A DNA stretch of 64,000 nucleotides from Chaetorhynchus papuensis (GCA_013396525.1 VWYX01000252.1:80937-144936), one strand, 5' to 3'; positions 11,501-22,882 are shown, counted from the first letter of the stretch. Translations and numbers: made by a program. Notes: generated by a model not told the origin, from the sequence alone.

Positions 11501-14500
11501 CAGGTGCTGCCCTTGCTCTGAGGGAGGGGAGCGGGGTGCTCTGTGTCCTGGGCATAAGCTTGGGGTGGGCAGATTTCACCCCGATTGGCCCGACCCTGCC
11601 CGGTACCAGCATCTACCCATGGCAATGCTCAGCGGCCTCATCGGGGTGGAGGGCGTGCGCCGCTTGAACTGCTCCTGCCCTTCAAAGGAAAGCCAGAGTT
11701 ACTGGAGCAGAGCTCCCTGAGCTGTGTCACCGATGGAAACCCTGCTGGGGGCTGCACGGAGGGGCCGGCAGCCCCAGGACCCTTCCCGGAGATGGAGGGG
11801 GCAGAGCCAGGATGCCACCGGGCACGGGGCTCCGCAGGGCTGCGGCCACACCAGTGGCCCCACAACTCACCCACGTAACTGTAGGAGACTTCTGCGGAGC
11901 CCAGGCTGTCCGTGATGCCCTCGGTGCTGCTGGAGGAGCCGTTCCCTGCAAGGACAAGGACAGGCAGAGGGTGGGCACTGCCCGTGGGCAGGGGGTGAGG
12001 GACGGGGGACAGCGCGTGGCACTCACCAAAGGAGCCGTAGCCGTAGCTGTCGTAGGGGCCGTGGTTCAGGAAGGAGTCAGGGATGCCGCGGGAGTGACCT
12101 GTGGGACAGAAGGGTCCCTGTCACCCTTGGGGGCACCCCTGTCCCTGGGCTCCACGGCCCTTGGACAGAAAGCAGCTCCTGGCACCCTGCCCTGGCATGG
12201 GGCAGGTTCAGAGCCAAGGACAGAGCTGGCACCTACCCAGGAGTGATGCTGGGAGTCCCCGGAAAGTCACGGGAAGAAAGAGACAGACCTAGTGAGATGC
12301 AAAGCCCCAGCACAGCCCTGCCAGCCCCACAGCAGAGAAGTCTGGGACCTCCCTGTCCCCCTGACACTAGGATTTGTCCCCAGGGACTCAGGGGGACAGT
12401 GGGGAACTCCTGCACAGTCGGAGGCTTTGGCACAGGCTCAAGAGGGCGGAATAACCAGGAATTCCCCAGGCAGACCTCATGCTGCTGGCTGCTGCCTCCA
12501 GCCCTCACCTGTGTCCAGGCTGGGCGAATCCATGGCTGCCAGGAGCCCCTTCCTCTTGTGCTGCCTGCAGAGGGAAACAGCTCTCAGCCTGTCTGTGCCA
12601 CTGCTGGGGCGAGGGGACACAGCCCCAGGGCCCCACCAGGGCTGTGCCCATGGGCTCAGCACCCAGAGGGGCAGCCACACCCGGGCACTCACCAGCAGCT
12701 CTCCCAGCAGGCGATGAGCAGCGTGAGGACGTAGAAGGAGAGGAAGATGCCGAGGCAGAAGAGCACACTGCGCACGTAGGCCTCGGCTGCGCAGAGCCAG
12801 GACAGGCCCTCAGCAGGGGTGGCACCTCGGGGGACCTGCCGCAGGTCCCTGCAGAGCCCAGCACCCCCAGCCCCTCCCAGACTCACAGGTTATGGCGGGT
12901 GACACCATCACCTCCAGGGTCTTCTGCCGGTTGTGCTGATCCACGGGTTCATCTGAAGGAGGCGGGGACAGGGCTCAGCTCTCTGCCCTGTTCCCAGCTT
13001 GTCCCCACACACAGCCCATGGTGGCAGCCCCACTGCGAACCTGGAGAGTCACCCTTGGAGAGGGGGTAGAAGGGCAGAGCCCCCCCGCACGCCTCGTCCT
13101 CCGTCTTCACCACCACCACCACGTAGAAGCTATGGCTGGGGAAATCCTTCTTCTGCAGCAAGAGACGGGGGTCAGCAGAGCCCAGCAGGGGGTCTCCCAC
13201 GCCAGAGGTTATCCCAGGGATATCCTCTGTGGGCTCTGGAAGCCAGTGGTACCTGGCAGCACCAGGCAGGGGCCGGGAGGGGCTCAGCCCTGTGCCCACC
13301 TGCACCGTGATGGCCGCCTTCTTCGTCATGGTCTGGTACATCCCGATGAAGGCCACGTTGTTGTCCAGGTCGTAGACGGGGCACTGTGGGGGCAGAGGGG
13401 CCGTCAGCCCCGCCGGGCACCACAGGTCACCCAGAGAGGAGACCCACTGACTGCCCAGACCTACCAGGATGTCCTGGATGGAGATGACGGAGCAGGGGAA
13501 GGCCATGGCCGAGGTCACCTTCACGATCACCGAGTCCACTTCCTCGGGGAACTCATACTTGAAGTACTGTGGGGAGAAAGGGCCCGTTGGTGCCACGGCG
13601 GCCACACTCCCCTCCTGGGTGCAGACCCCTCCCATGCCACGCCACGCCAGCTGCCCTCACCTGCGGCTGGGCGGCCGTGGCGTTGAAGCTGAACCGTTCA
13701 TTGGTCCTGCAGAGAGCACAGGAAAGGTGATGGGTGGCAAGGGGAGCCCACAGCCCCCGCAGCCCCCACAGGCAGCGGGCAGGGAGCAGGAGCAGGGCGT
13801 GGGGCTCCCCTCACTGCAGCAAAAAGTTCTCCACGTGGGTGACCCGCAGCTGGTAGGAAGTGTTGAGGGAGAGCGTGGAGACATCCACGTAGAAGTGCTG
13901 GGTCTCCACCTCGGCCTTGGTCTGCGGCTGGCAGAGCGTGCGGCTCACCTCCTGGTACGCGTATTTCCGCTGGTACCTGGGCAGGGAGAGCCGTGTGTGC
14001 CCACCGGCCCTGCTGGGACCCCTGCACGGGACATCCCAGCCTGGGAAATCCCAGCCTGGGGAACTCCTGCATGGGACATCCCAGCCTGGGGAATCCCTGC
14101 CTGCCCTGCTGGTACTCACAGGCCCCGGAGGATGAGCGGCACCTGGAAGGAGACCACCGCCTCCTTCTGCCTCACCACGAAGAGGACGGGCCGGTCCTTG
14201 TGCTCCGACAGGACGTTGACCGACACCCGCACGCCCTCGGTCTGCGGGAACAGGGGCAGGTGAGGCGTTGGCCGGGCAGGTCGGGCCGCGGAAGCTCGAA
14301 CCGAAGGCTGGACTTTGCTCGGGCGCCGTGGCAGAGGCTGCCGTGCCCCGCGCACCCCACAGCCCCGGCAGCCCCGGGGACGGTCAGCCCGCGAGGGACG
14401 CGGCGGTGGTGACCACCCCGGCTCACCCTGTTCCTCCGGACGCTGTGGTTGAAGGCGTAGATGTTGAGCAGGTTGGCGTCCACCCAGTCGATGTAGGTGG

Positions 14501-14639
14501 TGTTGAACTGCGCTTCCTTTTCCTGCACGTCGCGGTCCCTGTGCGGCTGGGGCTGGAGCTGGGGCCGGACGGGCGGCGGGGGCAGCAGTGCCCCGGCCAG
14601 CAGCGCCCAGGCCAGCGCGGCCGCCCCGGCGCCCGACAT
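8506..14639 (-). CDS. SIDT2: SID1 transmembrane family member 2, complete CDS (27 exons)
   Basis: Exons, minus order: 14639-14427, 14241-14120, 13976-13815, 13706-13661, 13566-13465, 13383-13300, 13152-13053, 12952-12887, 12786-12693, 12564-12509, 12098-12027, 11945-11871, 11679-11617, 11233-11112, 11032-10959, 10866-10800, 10666-10593, 10479-10356, 10257-10140, 10065-9929, 9852-9744, 9666-9590, 9483-9437, 9177-9072, 8965-8855, 8772-8659, 8568-8506. They sum to 2598 nt, 865 residues plus TAG; human isoforms are about 832-853. It is a lysosomal multipass protein of the SID-1 family, linked to RNA and DNA uptake into lysosomes and to lipid hydrolysis. Visible parts are a signal peptide ([12 protein letters not shown]), a luminal domain to about residue 298, a first membrane segment ([17 protein letters not shown]), an acidic cytosolic loop (about 330-459) with a YGSF-type sorting motif, then further membrane segments. 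Conserved putative metal-site residues are in AHPLGNLS (H525, S531) and HDIWH (H829, H833). The C terminus, QRDKIYVF, and the match across exons favour SIDT2 over SIDT1. The N-terminal ~50 residues diverge from mammals. Confidence 0.96.
11617..11679 (-). other. SIDT2: SIDT2 exon 13, probable cassette exon (21 codons)
   Basis: A 63-nt exon adding about 21 residues ([20 protein letters not shown]) to the cytosolic loop. Both junctions have the same phase, so skipping keeps the frame. Its donor GTAGAT is weak, as expected for regulated splicing. It adds a basic, Ser/Thr-rich patch. Confidence 0.6.
14024..14108. repeat. Short tandem repeat in SIDT2 intron 2
   Basis: Alternating copies of catcccagcctggg and related 13-15-bp units, about five in a row, giving a small minisatellite next to exon 2. 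No function is evident. Confidence 0.7.
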
Positions 14640-15010
14640 CCCGCCAGCATCCCCGGCCAAGGTCCGCGGGGCGGGACGGCACGGACGGGACGGGTCGGGA
14701 CGGGGCGGGCTGGGAGGCACGGGGCGCTCAGCCGGGGCGCGCCCGGGCGCGCTGCGCCATGGCCGGGCCGGTGCGGGGCGGGGGCGGTGCGGGCGCTGCC
14801 GCGGGCGCGGAGCCGCTGCCCGGTGCCGATCGCGGTCCCGGCGCGCTCCTCTCCCCTTCCCGTTCCGCAGCGCGGTAAACACGGACCGGCGGTGACGTCA
14901 GGCCCGGCGCACGCCGAGGGCCCGGCCGGGGAAGTGACGCGGCGGGCGGGGCGGGGGGATCGGCCCGAGCCCGGGGGAGCGGCCCGGCCGGGAACCCCCG
15001 CCCCGGGGCA
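14250..15010 (-). promoter_or_regulatory. SIDT2: CpG island and 5' region of SIDT2
   Basis: Dense CpG and GC-box-like runs surround the SIDT2 start codon (14639-14637). There is no TATA box, so dispersed start sites are likely. A gtgacgtca CRE core lies at 14891-14899. The exact transcription start cannot be placed. Confidence 0.65.
14728..14760 (-). other. Upstream ORF before SIDT2 (10 codons)
   Basis: Minus-strand ATG at 14760-14758 in a strong context (G at -3, G at +4) opens 10 codons and stops with TGA at 14730-14728, about 88 nt before the SIDT2 ATG. If transcription begins upstream of 14760 this uORF could lower SIDT2 translation. The start site is not known from the sequence. Confidence 0.45.
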
Positions 15011-15039
15011 CCGAGCCCCGAGCGCGACCCCGCGGGGGA

Positions 15040-15395
15040 AGCCCGGCTCCACAGGGACCGCGCAGGGGAAGCCCTGCTCTGTAGGGCAGCCCCCGTCCCA
15101 TATAGGACCCCATAAGGGAGGCCTGCTCCATATGGGACCGCACGGGGGAGAAGCCCTGCTCTACAGGGGAGCCCCAAGCCCATGTAGGACCCCGGCTCCA
15201 AAGGGGAGCCCCTGCTCCATACGGGATCCTGTACGGGAAGCCCAGTTCCCTGCGGAGCCCCACAGGAAAAGCTCTGATCTATAACCCCTTATAGAACCCT
15301 GTAGGGGAGCTTTGTCCTGTATAGCACCCCATAAGGGAGCCCCTGCTCCATAGGAGACCCCATATGGAGTCCCTGCCCCACAGGGAAGCCCTGGT
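15040..15395. repeat. Degenerate minisatellite upstream of SIDT2
   Basis: Roughly ten imperfect copies of a ~30-40-bp unit built from blocks such as ggggaagccctgctc, catatgggacc and ccccataaggga. Copies differ in length and sequence, so it is old or unstable. It lies between the SIDT2 CpG island and the end of PAFAH1B2. Long open frames across it on the minus strand come from the repeat itself. Confidence 0.8.
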
Positions 15396-15933
15396 GCCAT
15401 GCAGCACTCCGGACACCCACCCAAAGCCCTTGCCCAGCCTGCCTGCCCCCAAAGTCCGTGAGAACATGGGAGAATCCTGTCGGGCAAGGGATGGCTCTGC
15501 CCCATCCCTTTCTCCCGCTGCTCTCTGGATTCCCACCGGGGTTCCTGCAGCCTCTCCTGTTCGTAGCACCCGTCACCACCAGAGATGGAATAATTCAAAG
15601 TAACTTGGGAGTTTTCCCGTGCTTGGGGGAAGCAGGAGTGATGCCACACTGCATTTATGGTGTGCCCCCCAAAGCACCCCCCCATCCCAGCTGTTGCCAA
15701 GCCTCCGGCTTCCAGGCCTCTCTCCAACAGCTCTGTGGCTTTCGTATCACGTTTGATTTGCCTGCAATTGGGGGTTTTGATTTTAAATCCCCCTCTGAGG
15801 GGCTCAGCCCCGTGTCACCTCACTCAGAGCCACTTCCTGGGCTGGCTCTGACATCCAGGACCGCTGCCACCAGTGTCCTGCTCTGCTCCACGGGACAAAT
15901 GCCACAAGACAAGGCACTGCTGCTATTGTGCAC

Positions 15934-15939
15934 TTTATT
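15934..15939 (-). terminator. PAFAH1B2: Poly(A) signal AATAAA, candidate for PAFAH1B2
   Basis: Minus strand AATAAA about 3.36 kb after the stop codon. Weaker variants occur nearer, such as AGTAAA around 17113-17118, and may give shorter transcripts. Confidence 0.5.
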
Positions 15940-16485
15940 TCTCCGGGCCCTCCTGTCCCTGAGGATCCCGCAGTTTGGACAGTCTGCCCGTTGTTTCCAG
16001 GTGCAGGTGGTGACGCTGGCAGCAGATGGGACAACCTCAGGGACAGACATGCAGGAAGAGAAGCAGAATTCCGACTGACTCCTCAGCTCTGATGGAACTC
16101 GAGTCGCCTCTTGCGGGATGGCTGTGAGCGGGATTGCGTGGGGATGTGCATTCCCTGTTTGTGCCAGGGCCGTTAGAGATAAATCACTCGGGGATCGAAT
16201 ACAAGCCCATGTCCTGTCGAGGGCCAAAACAAACCAGTTCCCTTCACCTGCAGCACCACGCTCACAGGTTTGGGTGCAGCACCCAGATCTGCGCGGGGAA
16301 AGGAGGAAAAACAGACAAAACCAGCCCCAAACGGAGTGGGGAAAGCAGGAATTAAACGAGGAGCGAGGATCTGGCTGAGCACAGCTCCCAGAGCCGGGGA
16401 GGACCCGCACTGGGAGGTTTGGCAGCACCTGCCCGGCCCCCTGGTGACCTCCAGGAGTGACCGAGACAGGGCAGGAGACGGCTGG

Positions 16486-16504
16486 GCACACACACACACA
16501 CACA
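16486..16504. repeat. (CA)n microsatellite
   Basis: About nine uninterrupted CA dinucleotides within the presumed PAFAH1B2 3' UTR. Confidence 0.9.
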
Positions 16505-18552
16505 GGCTGCGACACGGTGGGTGAAACATTGACATTTATATCGAAATATGCACTAACAGTGACTTCTACCAGCCGATGCATTTTTGCCAAAGCAGAATCA
16601 CAATGGTTGTGTCCCGGGGAAGGCTTGGGGCAGCAGGTGGGCAGCAAGGGGAGGTACGGGGGCCTCCCCGCTCCTGCCTCACCCTCCCCCAGCACCTCAC
16701 AAGACTCTGTCATTTCACATCTTTTGTTTGTTTTCCTCTCTGCTGCATAAACACAAAACTGGACACGCTCACTCAGAGGAGGCCACAGCTCCAGCCCAGC
16801 CCTGTCCCGAGGGACGTGCAGAGCTGGAACTGAAGTTTTCTCACAGGAGGCACTCGGATTTCAGCACTAGGCGAGCAGGAGGCAGAACCCCTCTTGCCCA
16901 CAACGCCTCTCGGGTGAGCAGGGCAGTTTCCTGCCAGGCAGCGACAAGCAGAGCCGAGAGCACTGAACCAGCACAGAGCGTGGCACCTCAGCAAGCCAAG
17001 CCTAAGCAGAGCCAGCAGAGCCTCTCCAGAGCCTGCCAAATTCCCCGGTCCACTCGGCACCCTGCCAACAGGGCTGGCTCACAGCGAGCACAGGGTGCCG
17101 AGCGAAGTCAGAGCTTTACTGGAGAGGACATTCCTGGTTAGCATCTCTTCAGCCAAATGCAGCAGCAGCAGCAGCAGGGAGGGAAGGAAGCAGGGGTGCA
17201 GAGATCAAACTAGCACATGGCCTTTTCTTGCAAGCCTGGAGATGGAAAGCTCTCAGGGGGCAAGAATGGGTTTTATCCTGGCTCCCTGAGGAGGCTTGGG
17301 ACGGGATAAGCCCTTCCCCAGGAACTCTCCACTGCGGTATACTTTTAACATTTGATTTTCCACTTGCCCTTCCCCAGTTTTTCCAGTCAGAACCTTACGG
17401 GAAGCGTGAGCAGTGTTCCCTGAAAGCCTGCCCTGCAAGGCCGTGGAGCTCCAGGGAGCAGCATCCCTGGTCTGGATCATGGGGGTAGGATGGGATCCCT
17501 CCTCTCCCATGGCACTCTGCAACTCCCTGCGTCTGATCCTGGCCAGGGGAACGCTTCACCTTTCCTTCATCTGTGTGTAGATCACATATACTGGAAACAA
17601 AACACACACTATGCATGCAATCCAGGCAGGAATCCTGCTATGATCAAATCTACAGGAGGAGGGGGATGAGGTGGGACGTTAGGGGATTCCTCAACGCTAG
17701 GTCAGAGTTACACACCAGCCCCTCGGCTGCAGCAAAGGGCAGACAGACTATATACAGTACCTATGGGCTCCAGCAAAGCCCCCTGACACCTGAACACCCC
17801 TCCCTTGGAGCACGGAGTGGAGCTCTCCGTTCCTCCCAGGGTTACCCGCCTGGAATCCCGCGGGAAGCACAAACCCAGCGCGGCACCACCGAGCTCCAGC
17901 TCTGGCAGGTAAGGCAGGGAGGAACAGACTTGGTTTAAAATAGGTTATTTGCAAGTTATCAATTCATCTAGGGCTCTGCCTCTCAGGTCCAAACCATTTC
18001 TTTCTGGAAGAGAAGCTACCAGTTTTAAATGAAAAGTTGTTTCACTACAACCAGGCGTCTGACCTACAAACCAAACCAAAACCCACTGAGCCACAGCCCT
18101 TTAGGAGGGCACCTGCCCCTCTGGCTGCCTCGCTAGAGGTGAGGAGCAGCATCCAGGGCAGGAGAAGCTACGCCTTAACTTCACTTTTTGCTCTAAGAGG
18201 CCGTAGTTGCTCAAATAAAATGTTTATACAAGTAAACCAGCAGTGATAAGGAAATATACACCTTGGGATCTGTAAAGCTTCAGAGTGATTTAGGCCTTGC
18301 AGCCAGGGGCTCTTCACATGGGTTTGCTTTAGAAAAAAAGGATGTAACAGTCATACTTAATAAAAAAATAGAAAATAAACTGCAAAGAGCCCGGGCACCT
18401 CAGAGGGATGTCTGTCAGTTCCAGAGGAGCGAGGAAGTGACTGCCAATTACTGGATCATTAAAATCCTACACTGAGCAACCGCTAAAAGCCAGCAACATC
18501 ACGGGCAGCAGGAGCAGGGGCCAGCAGCAGCACCCAAATGGGAGCGTTCCCA

Positions 18553-18612
18553 GGAGAGCTGCGTGGGAGGGAAGGTGCCCCTGGGAGAGCTGCGTGGGAG
18601 GGAAGGTGCCCC
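18553..18612. repeat. 31-bp tandem duplication
   Basis: Two near-identical copies of a 31-bp unit beginning ggagagctgcgtgggaggg, at 18553 and 18584. The high identity suggests a recent origin. Confidence 0.9.
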
Positions 18613-18716
18613 CGCTAGCAGGACTGGGGAAACGAGCACGAGACAAGCACTGGGGAGTGTTACACGAGTTCAGGTAACTGTTTGCTTCTTTAAATTTCTG
18701 AATTCCAGTTTCAAGC

Positions 18717-18845
18717 TCCCCCCCCCCAGGAAAAAAAAAGCAACACGTGTCATTTAACCCCCCCCCCAGTAAAAAAACAAACAACAAACAAACAACCAAA
18801 AAAAAACCCCGAACAAAAAAAACCCCAAAACCGCCTAAAAGGCGG
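18717..18845. repeat. C- and A-rich low-complexity tract with hairpin
   Basis: Two poly-C runs followed by A-rich and AAAC-type runs. It ends in an exact inverted repeat, CCGCCT/AGGCGG, with a 3-nt loop at 18831-18845. On the PAFAH1B2 strand it would be a U/G-rich stretch preceded by the hairpin. Confidence 0.85.
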
Positions 18846-19295
18846 AACCGAGTTTGGAAAAATGCATCTGTTCTGGCTTTTGCAAGTGGAATGTGATTCT
18901 TGTTCCCAGGCAAATACACAGAGCACGATGGCTGCAGCCAGGAACGGTGAGCCAGGAGCGGGCTGTCGGACAGGCTACAAGGGGTCTAGGACAACCACAG
19001 AGCAACAAGACATGAGAGGGGCACAGAGTGACAGTCCTGTTCTCGTTTTAAATGAGGAATGGTTTAAAAGTAAAACTCTTCTTCAGCTAATTCCCTCCTG
19101 CAATAAAACCAACCCAGCCGGCCCTCGTTATGTACAAGACCAGTTAAACATGAGCCTTCCCCCTCAAAACACTAGGTACGGACATCCGGTAACATTCTAC
19201 AATGGAAAGTGCTTTAAGAAAGAAGGATTCTGTAGTGCCAGTGACAGAACTGATCTGATGGGCTGGATGATGCTCTCCACGCTGACAGCAGCGAC

Positions 19296-22036
19296 TCAGG
19301 CCAGGGCAGCTCGTTTCTCCTCGGGGGTCTCCTCCAGCAGCTGCATGATCAGTTCGTGGAGGGGCTTGCAGACCTTGGCGTAGCCCCCGCCCGTCAGGTG
19401 CAGGAAGTCGAACATGTCGTGGTAGGAGATGGTGCCATCCGAGTGCACGAAGCCCACGTCCACGTCCAGCAGCTGCACGTTGGGCAGTTTGGGGAGCGAG
19501 GCTTTGAGCAGATGGTTCACCTTGGCGTTCTTCTGCCGCAGCGGGTTTGGCTTCTCTCCACGAGGTAGCAGGCCCTGGCACGAGAGGAGGCAGAAAAGAG
19601 CTTTGTGTGACTCTGATGGCATCAGGAGCCCTTCCTTCCCTTCCAGTTTGGGCTGCCTGTCAAGATTTAGGGTGTCTGTGACAAGAGGAATTCATTCTTG
19701 GAATCAGAATTTGTCCATTCTGTCCTAATGTGAAATGCAAGTGAAGGAGCCAGATGAGCTACGAGCATTGACTGGCAGGGAAAATGCTTTCATTTATTTT
19801 TTTAAATGTATCAGCTCGTGCTCTTCCCATACTTTTCAGCTCCTCAGGTAGACAGGCAGCAGCTTCCTTAGGACAAGGAAGCCAGCTAGGATTCCCAATG
19901 CCAGCTGGGATTTCGGCACCTATTTTCCCCTCACAGGACTTCCTCAGCAACATTAGTAAGTGGGATACTTACTGGGAATGAGTCCACCCAGCTCTGGAGG
20001 GGCCAAAGGAGGGCTCCTGCAAAGCCAAGCCAGCGAGGGGAGGCACAAAGCAAAGGACAGATCAAGGGACTGCCCTCCCAGCACCGACCAGTGACTCCCA
20101 GTAAGGCAGAGGCACAGCCCAGGGAGCAGGGACGTACCAGCACAATCACTTTGGCCTGTGGCTGCTGGGTGTTTATCAGGCGCACGATGGCCTCGATTCC
20201 CCCTGCGACTTCTTCTGCTGTGTTTTCATGGTTATTTGTTCCAACCCAAACAACAATGACCTGCAAGGAGAAAGAAATGTTTGCAGCTTTTCCAGAACAA
20301 GTGGTAACAGGGCTGATGACCCTGAAACCCCTGCATAAACATCATCTGTGGCCAGAGAGCTGCAGGGAAAGTTGGGCTGAAGAGTTCAGCCCCGGGGCTG
20401 GCACTGCTCGCTGCTCTCAGGGAAGGCACTTGTGCCAGGCCTCACTAACTCTGCAGCTCGTACCTTGGGTTTAATGTTCTCCAGTTCCCCGTTCTTCAGT
20501 CTCCATAGAACATGTCCCGTGGTGTCTCCACCAATCCCAAAATTCAGTGCATGGAGCGGTGAGAAGAGCTCTCGCCATATCTGCAAGCAGAAATCAATGT
20601 GCTGCTTCAGAGCAGCATCCTGGCTGTGAGGCACAGGCACCACACGGTGTCCTCAAGGTCACTGAGACAGCCACGAGCCTGCTCTGAAAACTCGCTCCAC
20701 AAAGGGCACTTGGACAAGGGATGAGGTTTTATCTGGAGTCAGAAGAGATGGACCTGCTGATGTTCAAGCTCTCAGGCCTGGCACAAAGGAAGGAAAGATC
20801 TCTGGAGCAGTGATTTGCTGAACTCATCAGAGCCCCAGAGTGCTGATCTATTGCAGATCACGGTGTCCCTAAGGCACTGGGCCTGTGAAGAAGGAATCTA
20901 TGACCTGATTAAATCCTTCTCATCCCCAGGTAACAAAACTAGAACAAAGGGAAGCAGCTCTTGCAGAACAAAGCTGCTCAGCTGCCACCACGGCAGAACG
21001 GAACTCTTCTTTCCCTCAACAGTTTTTGGGAAGAACCAGTGGACCAATGTCTCTGGCACCCTGAATTCCACAGGGCTAAGTGTGTTCTGGCCACGCCAGT
21101 ACAGCCACAGGGAATTGATGGCCCTCAGGAGGCTGGAATCTGAGAGCAGAGGGGCTGTGCACGTGTGCCAGAATGGAGGCAGTTGGTCGTGGCCTCAGAG
21201 AGGGAGGCAAAAGCAGCCAGGTAAAGCAGTGTCCAGGCACTGGGGAGTTGAGGAAGCAGGGCAGGAACGCCTCAGGAGACGGCAGCGAAAATGGGAACAG
21301 TGGAAATCATCAGTGCTACACGTGATCAGCAGCTACTGGGCCAGAGAGAGATGCTCCAATTGCTCTAACCCAGCCCTCCCTTCCTCTGTCCCTACCTCGT
21401 ACTGCTGTAGCAACTGCACCATGGAGTCCCCCACGAAGAGCACGTCGGGCTCCTTGTCTTTGCAGTCCAGGACAAACCGATTGTGCTGTTAGAGAGAGCA
21501 GCAAGGTGAGCTCCAGGTGACAATTCCTCCTGGGCATCCATCCCTGCTGCAGGACAGGGACAGCTGCCCAACCAGTTTCCCCTGCTGCCATGCCCTCCAG
21601 CAGCCTTGCCTGCGTTAACCCCTGAGCTGCTGGACACTGCTCCCAACTCCACAACCCCCATGAGGATCCCGGGTTGGATGAAGCTTGGCGTGGTTTAGTT
21701 TACGGCCATTGCTCCTCGTCCTGTCACTGAGCATCACTGAACAGAATCTGGCCCATCCTCTGACACCCCTTGGAGACATTTGTATGGATTCATGGGATCC
21801 CCTCTCAGTCTTGTCTGGACTAACCCAGCCCAGCTCTGACAGTCACTCCTCATCAGAGGTGCTCCAGGCTGTTGTGACCTCGGGGTCCCAAGTGTGGCTG
21901 GGCAGCACTGGCCCAACATCCCCCCAAGTACCGAGGATCCACCTGCCAGCCTTACCTGTGACATCCACCTGTCATCTCCCTGAATGTCCTCAGCAGCGTG
22001 TGGGACTGCTGCCGGGTTGGAGTCCCCCATGCCCAT
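19296..22036 (-). CDS. PAFAH1B2: Platelet-activating factor acetylhydrolase IB subunit alpha2, complete CDS
   Basis: Coding exons, minus order: 22036-21956, 21485-21396, 20580-20464, 20260-20138 and 19574-19296; 690 nt, 229 residues plus TGA, the same length as the human protein. It is a cytosolic SGNH-type serine hydrolase that removes the acetyl group of platelet-activating factor and pairs with PAFAH1B3 and the LIS1 regulatory subunit. Visible motifs are the nucleophile Ser48 in VGDSMVQ, GIGGDTT, the VGTNNHENT block, and the D193/H196 pair in MFDFLHLT. The start used here (MGMGDSNPAAVPH) aligns with human MSQGDSNPAAIPH. An in-frame ATG in exon 1 at 23146 could extend it by 13 residues. Compared with mammals as remembered, residue 79 is Gly rather than Arg and 177 is Val rather than Gly. 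It is divergent from SIK3. PAFAH1B3 is excluded by the N-terminal match and the synteny. Confidence 0.96.
21671..21900 (-). mobile_element. CR1 LINE fragment
   Basis: Minus-oriented CR1 piece within PAFAH1B2 intron 1. It is recognised by tttagtttacggccattgc and the region ending atcagaggtgctccag, which match the same segment of the CR1 copy 1 kb to the right. It has no 3' tail and is diverged. Confidence 0.7.
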
Positions 22037-22454
22037 TCTGTTCCTGTGGAAAGAGCAGTTCACACCCACTGCTTCCAGCAGCTCCCGCAGTGCCAGGGCT
22101 GGGAAAGGGCTGCTGGAACCCACTGCACAATTCCTGCCTTATTCCTGCGGGTGCTGACAGCTGGCTGACAACAACAACAACACGGATGCTGCTCAGTGCC
22201 AGAGCGACTCTGCAGCAGACACTCCCCTGGAGCCAGGCACCACCGGACATCCCGGCACGGAGAACAAAGCACAGCCCCGAGGATGCTCTGCAGACCCACA
22301 CCTGAGCCACGCGGGGCTTTGACAACTCAGCAACAAACGCTGAGACTCCAGGGATAAGTCCCTATTAGTGCCCAGAGATGCAGCTTACAGCTGCTGAGCC
22401 CCACGGTCCAGGAGGATAATCTGGCTCCGGGAGCAGCGCATCGTGGTGGGGCTG

Positions 22455-22882
22455 ATCCCAGAATCCCGGGACCGTTAGGAACTGGGAGGGATCTCTGGAG
22501 ATCATCCAGTCCAAGCCCGCTGCCGAGGCAGGGTCACCTGGAGCAGGTGACACAGGAACGCATCCAGGTGGGTTTGGAATGTGTCCAGAGAGGGAGAATC
22601 CAGGCCCTCCCTGGGCAGCTGTTCCAGTGCTCTGCCACCCTCCATGGAAAGAAGTTCTTTCCCACGTTGAGGTGGAAATTTGTATTTTAGTTTATGGCCA
22701 CTGCTCCTTGTCCTGTTGCTGGGCATCACTAAACAGAGTCTGGCCCATCCTCTGACACCCCCGGGGATATTTGCATGGATTGATGGATCCCCTCCCAGTC
22801 CCCCCCTCTCCAGACTGACCAGGCCCAGCTCCCAGCTCTCCCCCCCATCAGAGAGATGCTCCAGCCCTTCATCACCTTTGCA
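22455..22882 (-). mobile_element. CR1 LINE 3' fragment
   Basis: Minus-oriented CR1 end: agaatccc..., atcatccagtccaag, ctgttccagtgctc, then the tttatggccactgctcc block. The 5'-truncated form is typical of avian CR1. It lies in PAFAH1B2 intron 1, ending just before the CpG island. Confidence 0.85.

Larger units (their letters stand above)
15915..19295 (-). other. PAFAH1B2: Probable long 3' UTR of PAFAH1B2
   Basis: No coding signal between the PAFAH1B2 stop (19298-19296) and the AATAAA at 15939-15934, the only canonical minus-strand signal in the interval. A ~3.4-kb 3' UTR is inferred. It contains a (CA)n run, a 31-bp tandem duplication, and an A/C-rich low-complexity tract with a small hairpin. 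Confidence 0.5.

Noticed and set aside
14268..15284. 338-codon plus-strand open frame over the SIDT2 5' region
   Set aside because: It is antisense to SIDT2 exon 1, crosses the CpG island and the minisatellite, and is Ala/Gly/Pro/Arg-rich with no domain. It is explained by GC content.
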